A DNA stretch of 52,388 nucleotides from Clostridia bacterium. GTDB taxonomy: Bacteria > Bacillota > Clostridia > Oscillospirales > Acutalibacteraceae. Within the stretch, counting starts at the first letter, position 1; each line of letters opens with the position of its first letter. The stretch covers positions 1 to 52,388 of the forward strand of contig JAGADF010000007.1 of NCBI GenBank assembly GCA_017613735.1, in the 5' to 3' direction. The position numbers and the translations under genes are program-made. Below are positions 44,969 through 52,388 of the stretch, piece after piece. The notes beneath the pieces are model-generated. The model was not told where the DNA came from. It was given only the letters and a program-made list of their open reading frames with translations, and searched no databases.

Positions 44969-46714
44969 ATGAAGAACAATAAAAGAGTAATAATTACAGC
45001 CGTATTTATGTGCGTGGTCGTATGCGTTACGCTCGTTGCCTGTAAAAAGAACGGCGTAAACAAGCTTGACCCGATTGTTGTAACAGACCAGAACGGCGTA
45101 GCCTACACCGATGAAAACGGCGAGGTAATGACAATCATTCCCGAGGGCGAGGTAGTCGAGGTTACAAATGCCAAAGGCGAAAAGGTTCTTGACGAAAACG
45201 GCGAAGTCAAGACTTCTATTAAATACGATTCCCAGCTTGTCGGCGTTCCCGTAACGAACAAAGACGGCGAGGCCCTTACGGATAAGGACGGAAAGTGGAT
45301 TACAACAGGTATCTGGGTTCCCGCGACTTCGGGCACTGAGGCTTCAACAATAATCACAATGCCTCTTACGGACTCAAACGGCGTTACCGTTACAAACGGT
45401 GACGGCGAGGTAATCACTTACACGGCGATTTCAACCGTTTCGCCGGTTGACCCGTCGCCTAACTCATCCGATTATAACAGCACCTTCGGCGGCTCGGGAA
45501 TTGATACGTTTGTCGATGTTGCGGCAACGGGCGACGGCGGCTTCGTCGCGCTGATGACCTCATCATCAAAGGACGGCAGCCTTTCGGGTATGAACAGCGG
45601 CTTCGGCGAACAGAATTCCGTTCTCGTAAAATACGACCAGGAAGGTAAAATCCAGTGGAAGAAATTTGTCGGCGGTAACGACGGCGTTTCGCTTGTCGCT
45701 CTTGACGTTGATTCGGACGGCAATATCGCCGCTGTCGGCTATACAAAGTCCACGGATGTCGGCGAAAAGAACTACGGTAACTATGACGCTATAGTATATG
45801 TGTTCAAATCAACGGGCGAAGTCAAGTGGACCGCTATGATAGGCGGTACTCAGGCTGAGGCGTTCAACGGCGTTGCATTCGCTTCCGACGGTTCGCTTGT
45901 TGCGGCGGGCTTCAGCTATTCGCGTGACGGCACTGCAAAGGTTTTCGGCATTCCCAAGCGCGAAAGCGCGGCAGTTATTGCCAAGTATTCCGCTTCGGGC
46001 AAGCTTGAGTTTTCAAAGATAATCGGCTCAACTGCGGACGCTCTTTACGGAGTTGACGTTGACCCCGAAGGCAATATCTATACAATCGGCAGCTTCAGCT
46101 CGAACACAGCGAACAGCCTGTTTACGCCTTACGGCAAGGCTGACGGCGCGCTTATTAAATTTGATTCAAAAGGCGAGAAACTCTGGCATTATCAGATAGG
46201 CGGAACGAAGATTGACCGCTTTGCTTCTCTGACGGCGTCTCCGGACGGCGGCGTTGTGGTTGTCGGCAGAAGCGAATCAAAGGACGAGGGTATGACCGAT
46301 ATCAAGAATTACGGCGGATATGACGCGATTATTCTTAAGTTCAATGCAAAAGGCTCTCTTGCATGGGCTAACTCCTTTAAAGGATATTATGACGATTCGT
46401 TCTTTGATGTCTGTGCGGGTAACGGCGGTTATTACGCAGTCGGTTCCTCAAACTCCTCCAACCGCGATTTCATCACAATCGGTAACAGAGGCGGACTTGA
46501 CGGCTTTGTAGTCAAGTATTCGGAATCCGGCGAGGTTCAGTCGGTTGAAGGCTTCGGCGGAAGCAATGACGATGTTTTCAATGCAGTCTGCGTTCTTAAT
46601 AACGGCAGGGTAATCGCAGTAGGCAATACGCTTTCTTCGGACGGCGACCTTGTAGGTAACGGCGCGGTGCCGTCGGCTGACAGGACCGTAGGCGTTGTCG
46701 CAAAATTTCAGTAA
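44969..46714 (+). CDS. lipoprotein with C-terminal beta-propeller-like repeats
   Basis: A 581-aa lipoprotein with lipobox TLVAC (cysteine near residue 25). Residues about 30-150 hold four degenerate repeats of a motif like DxNGxxxTDExGEV, a short Ca-binding-looking pattern. Residues about 165-580 consist of six or seven repeats with GG..D.FxxV....DGGxVAxGxSxSxDG, as in SBBP/beta-propeller proteins. No enzymatic motif is seen. It probably binds something at the outer membrane face of the cell; the ligand is unknown. It lies 15 bases after purB with a GGAGG site. Confidence 0.75.
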   Translation: MKNNKRVIITAVFMCVVVCVTLVACKKNGVNKLDPIVVTDQNGVAYTDENGEVMTIIPEGEVVEVTNAKGEKVLDENGEVKTSIKYDSQLVGVPVTNKDGEALTDKDGKWITTGIWVPATSGTEASTIITMPLTDSNGVTVTNGDGEVITYTAISTVSPVDPSPNSSDYNSTFGGSGIDTFVDVAATGDGGFVALMTSSSKDGSLSGMNSGFGEQNSVLVKYDQEGKIQWKKFVGGNDGVSLVALDVDSDGNIAAVGYTKSTDVGEKNYGNYDAIVYVFKSTGEVKWTAMIGGTQAEAFNGVAFASDGSLVAAGFSYSRDGTAKVFGIPKRESAAVIAKYSASGKLEFSKIIGSTADALYGVDVDPEGNIYTIGSFSSNTANSLFTPYGKADGALIKFDSKGEKLWHYQIGGTKIDRFASLTASPDGGVVVVGRSESKDEGMTDIKNYGGYDAIILKFNAKGSLAWANSFKGYYDDSFFDVCAGNGGYYAVGSSNSSNRDFITIGNRGGLDGFVVKYSESGEVQSVEGFGGSNDDVFNAVCVLNNGRVIAVGNTLSSDGDLVGNGAVPSADRTVGVVAKFQ

Positions 46715-46729
46715 AGGCTAATTGGTTTT

Positions 46730-47518
46730 ATGTCAATAAGAAATCCAAACAAAATCGGATATTTGCCTAAAAAAGTCAGAATAGCGTGGATTGCTATGAG
46801 GGCGGGCTTGCTTGTATGGGGCATTTACGGTCTTTTCCACGGCTCCGTTGTCGAGTTTTTGCAGGCGATATTTGCAATCGCTTTTACGCATCTGTGGGAT
46901 ATGTTCCAGCTCTGGGGCGGCAGGTCTTTCATAACGAAAGTTCATTATAAATACCAGACCCTGCTTAACGCTTTTATCTTTTTCGGTACGGTTATAGGCT
47001 CGACCATAAATAACCGCACAAGCTTTGAGCATTGCGACCTGATAAGCCATTTCCTTGCGGGCGCGCTGACGGCGTATTTCGCTTATGATTTTGCGTTCCT
47101 CATTCAGGGCAAAAAGGGAAGACTTTCCCCCGCGCTTGCGTCGATGTTTTCACTCGGCTTTTCCTGCGCCATCTGTGTTGGCTGGGAGTTCTATGAGTTC
47201 ACGATGGACAGGCTTTACGGGCTTCATCTTCAGAGAAGTCTGCCTACTTCGGATTGCGGACTGACTGATACGATGGTCGACCTTATAATAGGCGTTGCGG
47301 GCGCCCTTATAGCTATGCTTTATATTGCGTTCAAGCGTAACGGCGTTATCGGCAAAGACAAAAACCGCATAAAGCAGCAGAAACAGCGTGAAAATGAACA
47401 GGCGGCGGAAAAGGAACGCGTCTGGCAGGACTATCTTTTAAAGAAACGCGAAAGGGAAAACCTTTTTAATAATGACAGCTTTTTTACGGAAACACCCGAT
47501 GAGCTGACCGACAAATAA
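46730..47518 (+). CDS. polytopic membrane protein, YjdF/DUF2238-like
   Basis: A 262-aa protein with about six membrane segments and a charged C-terminal tail (about 205-262, rich in Lys/Glu/Gln). The conserved pattern DLISHFLAGALTAY, CVGWEFYEFTMDRLYG and GLTDTMVDLIIGVAGA (acidic and histidine residues inside helices) is reminiscent of the YjdF/DUF2238 family. I am only moderately sure of the family, and its function is not known. It starts 15 bases after the propeller lipoprotein, with a weak ribosome site, and is 16 bases before the PrsA-like gene. Confidence 0.65.
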   Translation: MSIRNPNKIGYLPKKVRIAWIAMRAGLLVWGIYGLFHGSVVEFLQAIFAIAFTHLWDMFQLWGGRSFITKVHYKYQTLLNAFIFFGTVIGSTINNRTSFEHCDLISHFLAGALTAYFAYDFAFLIQGKKGRLSPALASMFSLGFSCAICVGWEFYEFTMDRLYGLHLQRSLPTSDCGLTDTMVDLIIGVAGALIAMLYIAFKRNGVIGKDKNRIKQQKQRENEQAAEKERVWQDYLLKKRERENLFNNDSFFTETPDELTDK

Positions 47519-47534
47519 AACGGGAGGTAAGGAC

Positions 47535-48431
47535 TTGAAAAAAACAGTAAGCGTTCTGCTTGTAATTTTAATAATTTCAGGTCTGCTCTCCTCGTGCGTC
47601 GGCAGGGAGGAAACGGTACAGATCGGTTCCGTTACGGTCGGTAAGGGTATCTATGAGTACTTTTTGAGCGAGGCCGAAAAAACAAATCCCGACTCGCCCG
47701 AAAAGGACGCCGAAAAAATGACGCTCAGGTACGTGGCGGTCAACACCCAATTCGAAGGGCTCGGCCTGGAACTTAACGCCGCTCAGAAAGGCGAGGCGTC
47801 AAAAACTGCCAATAGCTATTGGCACCTGTTTTCCGATTATTACACAGAGCGCGGCATTTCCAAAAACGACGTATATTTTGCGGCGCTTTCCGACGAGTAT
47901 CTTAAGGCGATAATCCGCAGTATTTACGACACCGACGGAACAAATCCCATTCCCGAAAAGGCAATTAAGGATTATTTCAGCGAGAACTATGTCGCTTACA
48001 AGGCTATAATCGAGCTTCTCCAGACTACCGACGAGAACGGTAATTCCATTGACCTGAGCGACGAGAAGATTAACAGCGTCACGAAACAGTTTAATCAGAT
48101 GAAAAAAAGCATTGACGGCGGAACCTCGTTTGAAAAGGTCAACGCGGCTTATCAGGCCAAGGGACTTGAAAACGAGGCGGACAGCGAACAGGTAATGCTG
48201 CTTTCGGCTTCTTCAAAAGCGTTCCCGACGGGTACGTTTGAAGAGATAATGAAAATCAAACGCAAGGAATCGGGAGTCTTTACCGCCGGCAAGTACATTT
48301 TCCTTGTCGAAAGAATAGGCGAGTTCGACGACAAGAGCTTTTATGAGCAGAATCGCGACGACTGCCTTGTAGCGCTCGGCAGACAGGCTCTTGAAGAAAC
48401 GCTCGACAGCTGGGCTCAGGCGATAAGATAA
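47535..48431 (+). CDS. PrsA/SurA-like lipoprotein
   Basis: A 298-aa lipoprotein with lipobox LLSSC (cysteine near residue 21). The body resembles extracytoplasmic foldases: a short N-terminal strand (VQIGSVTVGKGIYEYFL), a helical chaperone part, then KAIKDYFSENYVAYKAIIEL and a parvulin-like region (SIDGGTSFEKVN, TFEEIMKIKRKESGVFTAGKYIFLVERIG). Canonical parvulin catalytic residues are not evident, so it may act only as a chaperone. The start is TTG 47535 behind a GGGAGG site. A terminator follows. Confidence 0.7.
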   Translation: MKKTVSVLLVILIISGLLSSCVGREETVQIGSVTVGKGIYEYFLSEAEKTNPDSPEKDAEKMTLRYVAVNTQFEGLGLELNAAQKGEASKTANSYWHLFSDYYTERGISKNDVYFAALSDEYLKAIIRSIYDTDGTNPIPEKAIKDYFSENYVAYKAIIELLQTTDENGNSIDLSDEKINSVTKQFNQMKKSIDGGTSFEKVNAAYQAKGLENEADSEQVMLLSASSKAFPTGTFEEIMKIKRKESGVFTAGKYIFLVERIGEFDDKSFYEQNRDDCLVALGRQALEETLDSWAQAIR

Positions 48432-48452
48432 ATAATATATAAAATGTATAAC

Positions 48453-48480
48453 GGAACCGGTTTTTACCGGTTCCTTTTTT
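48453..48480 (+). terminator. terminator after the PrsA-like gene
   Basis: A perfect 9-bp stem GGAACCGGT (48453-48461) and ACCGGTTCC (48466-48474), loop TTTT, followed by six T residues. Confidence 0.9.
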
Positions 48481-48519
48481 GCTGTCCTATTAAAAGTACT
48501 CTGAATCTGTTTTTTGTTA

Positions 48520-48548
48520 TTGATTTTAATATCGGACTGTGTTATTCT
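48520..48548 (+). promoter_or_regulatory. promoter of the LexA-box small gene
   Basis: -35 TTGATT (48520-48525), 17 bases, -10 TATTCT (48543-48548). Predicted transcription starts within a few bases of the LexA box at 48555-48572. Confidence 0.55.
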
Positions 48549-48554
48549 CTTTTT

Positions 48555-48572
48555 GTCGAACAAATGTTCGAC
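48555..48572 (+). promoter_or_regulatory. LexA (SOS) box
   Basis: GTCGAACAAATGTTCGAC is a palindrome with 8-bp arms around AA. Its core CGAACAAATGTTCG fits the Gram-positive LexA consensus CGAACrnryGTTyG. It lies between the -10 box and the ribosome site of the 82-aa gene, where bound LexA would block transcription until DNA damage. Confidence 0.75.
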
Positions 48573-48586
48573 AGGAAGGAGGAAAA

Positions 48587-48835
48587 ATGACACTGTACGA
48601 GCTCGGCGAGGACTATCTTCGCCAGAATGATATAATTGTCGATAAAATACATTATCTTAATAAGGAGCTGAAAACGAAAACGGGCAACGATTATATCGTC
48701 TTAAAGGGTAATATTCTTATTCTTTATCAGATGTCAAGGGAGCTTCGCGATACCGCTTATACGCTTATGCATTACTATGACAGATGCGACAGACGCCTTT
48801 ACCGCAAGCATAAAAACGCCGAGTATTACGGCTGA
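48587..48835 (+). CDS. 82-aa helical protein under a LexA box
   Basis: A small soluble protein, not recognised. It has no signal peptide or membrane helix and appears all-helical with many charged and tyrosine residues (DKIHYLNKEL, ILYQMSRELRDTAYTLMHYYDRCDRRLYRK). The C-terminus is basic. The frame is open from 48539, but ATG 48587 has a perfect AAGGAGG site right after the LexA box. By control it should be made after DNA damage. It is not similar to the YneA-type division inhibitors, which are membrane-anchored, so the role is open. Confidence 0.7.
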   Translation: MTLYELGEDYLRQNDIIVDKIHYLNKELKTKTGNDYIVLKGNILILYQMSRELRDTAYTLMHYYDRCDRRLYRKHKNAEYYG

Positions 48836-48859
48836 AATACACTGTTAATAAATTTTTAA

Positions 48860-48888
48860 TTGAATTTGACTCCCGTTAGTGATACAAT
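48860..48888 (+). promoter_or_regulatory. promoter of the zinc-ribbon/TPR gene
   Basis: -35 TTGAAT (48860-48865), 17 bases, TG extension and -10 TACAAT (48883-48888). Confidence 0.6.
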
Positions 48889-48921
48889 AATAAAGATATC
48901 TAACCGAAAGGAGTTTTCCCT

Positions 48922-50538
48922 TTGAGTGAGAATAAAGATTTGAATGCTCCCGTTGACGAAAACCTTGACGAAGCTGTCGCTTCCGTCGGGGAAGAGGTTG
49001 AACAGCTTCCCGAAGAGGCGGCTGCGGATTCGGCTGAAACTGCGGAATCAATAACCGAAGACGTTTCCGAAGACGGAGACCTTGATAAGGAGCTTGAGGA
49101 AATACGCGATTATTTCCAGCAGGAACTGGACAAGGCTAAAGCGCAAGCCGAAAGTCCCGAAAACGAAGCGGAAGAAACGGCTGATGAAGAGAAAAAAACC
49201 GATGAAGAAGCCGAAGAAGAGGTAAATGAAAATCTTTGCCTTTGCTGCGGCGAAAGGGAAAAAATGGAGGGCAGCGACTACTGTGAGGACTGCCACGAGG
49301 TTATGCGCCGCTATCCTTTCAAATGGGTTTATTTCCTTGTAGCTTTGCTTGCGGTTTACGTAGCGGTTCTTGCCGTAGGTAAAATTGCCGATATCAATGC
49401 CGGCTGGGTTTACGCATATGAGGGCGACGTGCTTGCCGAAGCGGGCTGGTATAACGACGCGCTTGACAAGTATGAGTACGCCCAGAACTATCTTTACAGA
49501 AGCAAGGTTGAGCCGAAGATGATTTACCTTCGCAATCTTGAGGTAGGTTATGAGCAGGGCGGCTTCAATGTAATCAACGCTTATCCCGTGTCCGTAGCCA
49601 CTCTTTTTGAAGAGTGGGAATTAAAGCTTCCCCATATGAAGAGGCTTAAGCAGTATTATATGACTGCTCAGGAAATGAAGGCGACAATTCAGACTGTTAA
49701 TGAAGAAATCTTTTCCGAATACAGTTCGACTCCCGCCGAGGAGCTGCCGTACGACGAGATAATCAAAAAGATTTCCTCACTTGAAAACAAGGTGCTTCAT
49801 ATCGGAATCGACGAGGACGGAAATGAAATTGCCGATGAGCCGACAACGGAAAAAGCAGGTGAAATGTCATCGTCAAACGCGGTTTACTTTAAGAGAACGA
49901 CGAAATACAATACGGCTATGCTTCAGTATTTCAAATACTATTTTGCAACAACCTGCAATAAGTCGTTCGACGAAAAAATCGGCTTCCTTGAAGCCGTAAA
50001 GGCCAACGCTCCCGAGATGATCTGGCTTTATGCGGGCGAAATGGGAATTGAATATGCCGAAAACGGCGATAAGGACAAGGCGCTTGAATACGCGGACATT
50101 ATTTATAAGAATTCCGAAACCGACGTTACCTCTTATTACATCCGTTCACTCGTTGCCAAGAAGATTGACAATGATTACGATAAGGCTATAGAGTATTGCG
50201 AGCAGGGTAACGGTTATTCGGTAAACTACGAGTTCTACAGACAGATAGCTCTTAACTATCTTCTTAAGGGCGACTATGAAAAGGCGCAGGAAAATGCGGA
50301 GAGCGCATACGGTGAAAATCAGGATTTATCCACGATTAATGCTCTTGCATTCTGCGCTCTGGCAAATAAGGACGAAACGAAGTTCAAGGAAATGGAACAG
50401 CTTTTCGCCGATTATAACGCGGAACTTGAAGATAAAAATAATGCGCTTGATTTCTCACAGAGCGTACTCGATTTAAAGAGCGGCAAGAAAACTGTCGCCG
50501 AAATTTTAGAGCAGGGAGGTTATGATTTGTATGATTAA
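48922..50538 (+). CDS. membrane protein with acidic N-terminus, zinc ribbon and TPR-like repeats
   Basis: A 538-aa protein with a highly acidic N-terminal third (about 1-105), then a four-cysteine zinc ribbon (CLCCG ... CEDCH, about 108-128), and one membrane helix (about 137-155, WVYFLVALLAVYVAVLAVG). A long helical region follows with TPR-like repeats (GDVLAEAGWYNDALDKYEYAQNYL, NGDKDKALEYADIIYKN, KGDYEKAQENAESAYGEN). The start is TTG 48922 behind AAAGGAG. The topology would put the ribbon inside and the repeats outside. Its last 8-17 bases overlap the next gene, so the pair is coupled. Function is unknown. Confidence 0.75.
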   Translation: MSENKDLNAPVDENLDEAVASVGEEVEQLPEEAAADSAETAESITEDVSEDGDLDKELEEIRDYFQQELDKAKAQAESPENEAEETADEEKKTDEEAEEEVNENLCLCCGEREKMEGSDYCEDCHEVMRRYPFKWVYFLVALLAVYVAVLAVGKIADINAGWVYAYEGDVLAEAGWYNDALDKYEYAQNYLYRSKVEPKMIYLRNLEVGYEQGGFNVINAYPVSVATLFEEWELKLPHMKRLKQYYMTAQEMKATIQTVNEEIFSEYSSTPAEELPYDEIIKKISSLENKVLHIGIDEDGNEIADEPTTEKAGEMSSSNAVYFKRTTKYNTAMLQYFKYYFATTCNKSFDEKIGFLEAVKANAPEMIWLYAGEMGIEYAENGDKDKALEYADIIYKNSETDVTSYYIRSLVAKKIDNDYDKAIEYCEQGNGYSVNYEFYRQIALNYLLKGDYEKAQENAESAYGENQDLSTINALAFCALANKDETKFKEMEQLFADYNAELEDKNNALDFSQSVLDLKSGKKTVAEILEQGGYDLYD

Positions 50539-51127
50539 GATTTTCTATCTGATTGCAAAAACAATAACGTTCCCCGGAACTCTTTTCAAAGCGTTTCTTG
50601 AGCATATAGCCTGCAGGCTTACTTTAACGGCTATGGAAAACGACCGCTACTATCAGAATAACGAGATGTGCGGCCACGTCGAGCACGACCTTGCCGAAAG
50701 AAAAGGCCAGGCATTCGTACTCTGCTTTTTCCCGTTTATAGTTATGCTCATATTCGGCATTATCTTCGCCTGGGCGGGCAGTATTGACATAATCGCTCTC
50801 GGCGAATTCAGACGTACTGAGCAGATAAATCTCATGGGATTTTTATATGTCTATCTCGGACTCTGCTTTTTAACGAATTTGTTCCCGTCAACCGAGGATT
50901 ATCTCTCGTTCAAGGTCCTGTTCTACGGTAAGGGCAGTAAGAATATCTTCCTGAAGATAATTCTTGCTCCGCTGTTCGCGGTGTTCTTTATCGGAACAAA
51001 GCTCGAAAAGTGCGGACTGTCTCTTTTGACAAGCGCGGCGTTTATATTCTTTATGCCGCAGATTCTTTCGCTTTTCGTACCCGCGCTTACAAATCTAATA
51101 ACCGATTACTCAACGGGATTGAATTAA
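50531..51127 (+). CDS. four-helix membrane protein coupled to the TPR protein
   Basis: A 198-aa integral membrane protein with about four hydrophobic segments (about 60-85, 100-120, 135-155, 165-190) and a cytosolic-looking N-terminus with NEMCGHVEHDLAERKGQAF. There is no HExxH or other catalytic motif, and I do not recognise the family. The ATG at 50522 lies only two bases from the GGGAGG site, so ATG 50531 is favoured. Either start lies inside the preceding coding region, so it is translated with it and probably forms a complex with it. Confidence 0.7.
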   Translation: MIKIFYLIAKTITFPGTLFKAFLEHIACRLTLTAMENDRYYQNNEMCGHVEHDLAERKGQAFVLCFFPFIVMLIFGIIFAWAGSIDIIALGEFRRTEQINLMGFLYVYLGLCFLTNLFPSTEDYLSFKVLFYGKGSKNIFLKIILAPLFAVFFIGTKLEKCGLSLLTSAAFIFFMPQILSLFVPALTNLITDYSTGLN

Positions 51128-51139
51128 ACAAAAACAATA

Positions 51140-51176
51140 AGAAACTCTGCACGCATTCTGAGTGCAGAGTTTCTTT
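51140..51176. terminator. bidirectional terminator
   Basis: A 13-bp stem AGAAACTCTGCAC (51140-51152) with GTGCAGAGTTTCT (51162-51174), followed by TTTTATTT. The minus-strand side is also T-rich. It separates the membrane gene from the converging hydrolase gene. Confidence 0.85.
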
Positions 51177-51881
51177 TTATTTACAGAATCTGTGATTTCC
51201 TATTACCGTTGTAACCGGACGCGAGAACATCCATTTCGAGGTGGTCTTTGCGGGGTTGTAATAGTAAATTGCGCCTCCGGTCGGGTCCCAGCCGTTAATC
51301 GCGTCCTGCGCCGCTTTTCTTGAGGTCGATGTCGGTTCTACCGACCAGTTGCTGTCGGTGACGCACGAGAACGCGCCTTTCTGATAAATTACGCCCGCTA
51401 TCGTGTCGGGAAAAGAGGCGTGCTTGACTCTGTTGAGAACTACCGCGCCTATCGCAACCTGCCCCGTATAGCTTTCGCCTCTGCCTTCGGCTGCTATCAG
51501 CTTTGCGAGAAGGTAAATGTCGCTGTTGCTGTATTTGCCCGATGATGATTCGGACAGTCCGAGATACAAAAGCGTTTTCGGACCTGCGATTCCGTCGGCG
51601 GTCAGTCCGCAGCTTCTCTGAAAATTAATGACGGCTTTTCTCGTCTGCGTTCCGTAAATGCCGTCTATTGTCCCGTTGTAGTAACCGAGCTGTTTAAGCT
51701 TTGTCTGAATACGTCTTACTTCGTCCGAGCGTGAGCCGAGTTTTGAAAGAGCGTCTATCGCTCTGGAGTTGTCGAAATAAATATTTGTGGCGACAAGAAG
51801 TATGATTATATTAATCAGTATAAGAGAAATAATCTGAATTATCAGTTTGTTTCTTTTCTTTTTTAAAAGCGAAAAAGTCAT
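51177..51881 (-). CDS. SleB-like cell-wall (cortex) hydrolase with a peptidoglycan-binding domain
   Basis: A 234-aa protein with an N-terminal membrane helix (about 14-36), a PG_binding_1 domain (about 55-105, VRRIQTKLKQLGYYNGTIDGIYGTQTRKAVINFQRSCGL), and a Hydrolase_2/SleB domain (about 120-234). The catalytic-domain motifs are LLAKLIAAEGRGESYTGQVAIGAVVLNRV and SFPDTIAGVIYQKGAFSCV. SleB is a spore cortex-lytic transglycosylase, but similar proteins exist for vegetative walls. The frame is open upstream, but ATG 51881 has a GGAGAG site. It is a single gene. Presence does not prove sporulation. Confidence 0.88.
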   Translation of the reverse strand: MTFSLLKKKRNKLIIQIISLILINIIILLVATNIYFDNSRAIDALSKLGSRSDEVRRIQTKLKQLGYYNGTIDGIYGTQTRKAVINFQRSCGLTADGIAGPKTLLYLGLSESSSGKYSNSDIYLLAKLIAAEGRGESYTGQVAIGAVVLNRVKHASFPDTIAGVIYQKGAFSCVTDSNWSVEPTSTSRKAAQDAINGWDPTGGAIYYYNPAKTTSKWMFSRPVTTVIGNHRFCK

Positions 51882-51989
51882 TTTTACACTCTCCGTAAAT
51901 CCATTTAAAAATAGTATTTCCGGAGCCTGATTTTTTATTCTAAATATAGGCGAAAAACAGGGCAAAAAATCAAGATATTGTATGCCGAA

Positions 51990-52029
51990 AAAAGTCGAAA
52001 ATTTTTTTAAATTTTTTTAAAAATTTTTG
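51990..52029 (+). promoter_or_regulatory. phased T-tracts (UP-element-like) upstream of the rRNA promoter
   Basis: T-tracts begin near 52002, 52012 and 52024, roughly one helical turn apart, ending at the -35 box. This is the usual look of an upstream activating AT-rich element at rRNA operons. The 51882-51989 stretch holds the minus-strand hydrolase leader and no assigned promoter. Confidence 0.6.
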
Positions 52030-52058
52030 TTGACAAGAGGGGTTCGGTGTGATATTAT
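52030..52058 (+). promoter_or_regulatory. rRNA promoter P1
   Basis: Perfect -35 TTGACA (52030-52035), 17 bases, -10 TATTAT (52053-52058), with an AT-rich upstream element. Confidence 0.8.
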
Positions 52059-52081
52059 ATCAAAGCTGTCCGCGAGAACGG

Positions 52082-52102
52082 CAGTTTTGTTATGAAAAAC
52101 TG
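52082..52102 (+). other. hairpin between the two rRNA promoters
   Basis: CAGTTTT (52082-52088) pairs with AAAACTG (52096-52102). It falls in the leader of the P1 transcript, upstream of P2. Confidence 0.5.
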
Positions 52103-52111
52103 AAAAAGTTC

Positions 52112-52141
52112 TTGACAGGGGAAAGACCTTTATGTTATCAT
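52112..52141 (+). promoter_or_regulatory. rRNA promoter P2
   Basis: Perfect -35 TTGACA (52112-52117), 18 bases, -10 TATCAT (52136-52141). P1 and P2 lie about 82 bases apart, a typical tandem arrangement for an rRNA operon. Confidence 0.75.
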
Positions 52142-52149
52142 AAAAGTCC

Positions 52150-52378
52150 ACCCCTTAAACGGCGGCGGTTTTGAACCTTGAAAATTAAACAACGATGACG
52201 AACGAAAGGAACCCTGAGATTCTGACGTTGCGAGAGCAGCGGAAGAGAAAAAGAAGTACTTCAAAAGTACACAGTAGATTCGGGAAACCGAGTTTAAGAA
52301 ACGCGCAAGCGTATAAGAGAGCGAAGAAAAAAGCTCTGAAGAATGATTTAAGCGACCGAAAGGTTGTTTGGATACAAT
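52150..52378 (+). other. pre-16S rRNA leader
   Basis: No coding frame is supported here. The text GAACCTTGAAAATTAAACAA at 52171-52190 is the type of leader segment found before 16S genes in Clostridia, where antitermination and processing signals lie. A small hairpin GTACTT-CAA-AAGTAC lies at 52256-52270. The strand complementary to the 3' flank of 16S, needed for RNase III processing, cannot be checked because that flank is outside the window. Confidence 0.65.
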
Positions 52379-52388
52379 TTTTTAGAGA
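52379..52388 (+). rRNA. rrs: 16S ribosomal RNA, first ten bases
   Basis: The window ends in TTTTTAGAGA. In most bacteria 16S rRNA begins with a few bases and then GAGTTTGATC, and the final GA here fits the start of that conserved segment. The tandem promoters and leader upstream support the call. The mature 5' end is placed by analogy and could be off by a few bases. Confidence 0.7.

Overview
The window is a 52 kb chromosomal segment of a low-to-medium GC, anaerobic, Gram-positive bacterium. It most resembles a gut member of the class Clostridia, order Oscillospirales. The pointers are a ferredoxin-dependent 2-oxoacid oxidoreductase, an rny-ymdB pair, WalJ/YycJ, Hsp33, a YerB/DUF3048 lipoprotein, a SleB-like cortex hydrolase, a LexA box of the Gram-positive type, and purine-rich Shine-Dalgarno sites with ATG, GTG and TTG starts. 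The species call is inference. Most of the window is ordinary core genome, densely packed, with many 1-14 bp gene overlaps. No phage, transposase, CRISPR array or tRNA was seen.

Layout. Positions 1-2163 hold the end of a 2-oxoacid:ferredoxin oxidoreductase operon (partial beta subunit, gamma subunit) and a branched-chain aminotransferase, ended by a strong hairpin and a 99-bp inverted-repeat element. Positions 2447-3772 are an AT-rich islet: three small minus-strand genes (two paralogous zinc-ribbon membrane proteins and a 72-aa protein) face a small Cro/CI-type regulator across a compact region of overlapping promoters and dyads. Positions 3904-16071 carry DUF1846, murA, walJ-rlmH, rny, ymdB, an orphan peptide-type solute-binding lipoprotein, recG and an M23/LysM/G5 murein hydrolase. 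A DMT transporter (16096-17022) converges on a minus-strand block (22138-17082): AI-2E family exporter, CpsB-like PHP phosphatase, cyclase-family hydrolase, polyprenyl-phosphate sugar transferase and a YerB-like lipoprotein.

Positions 22385-24850 are hom-lysC. Positions 30343-24930 on the minus strand hold a CAP-domain protein, a YerC/TrpR-like regulator, a methyltransferase, hslO, metG and tatD. Positions 30506-39533 on the plus strand carry rlmB, a large protein that looks like a catalytically dead P-type ATPase, then DUF951-prfA-tsaC-coaE, an M18 aminopeptidase and prfB. Positions 39635-41893 encode a secreted CAP protein with eight cell-wall-binding-type repeats. guaB and purB follow. Positions 44969-51127 are a run of poorly known envelope proteins: a beta-propeller lipoprotein, a YjdF-like membrane protein, a PrsA-like lipoprotein, a small protein behind a LexA box, and a zinc-ribbon/TPR membrane protein coupled to a four-helix membrane protein. 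A SleB-like hydrolase lies on the minus strand. The last 300 bases are the tandem promoters and leader of an rRNA operon, and the window stops about ten bases into the 16S gene.

The genes most likely to repay study are the pseudo-P-type ATPase (31276-33942), the zinc-ribbon islet with its shared operator region (2447-3772), the LexA-box small protein (48587-48835), and the coupled zinc-ribbon/TPR and membrane pair (48922-51127).
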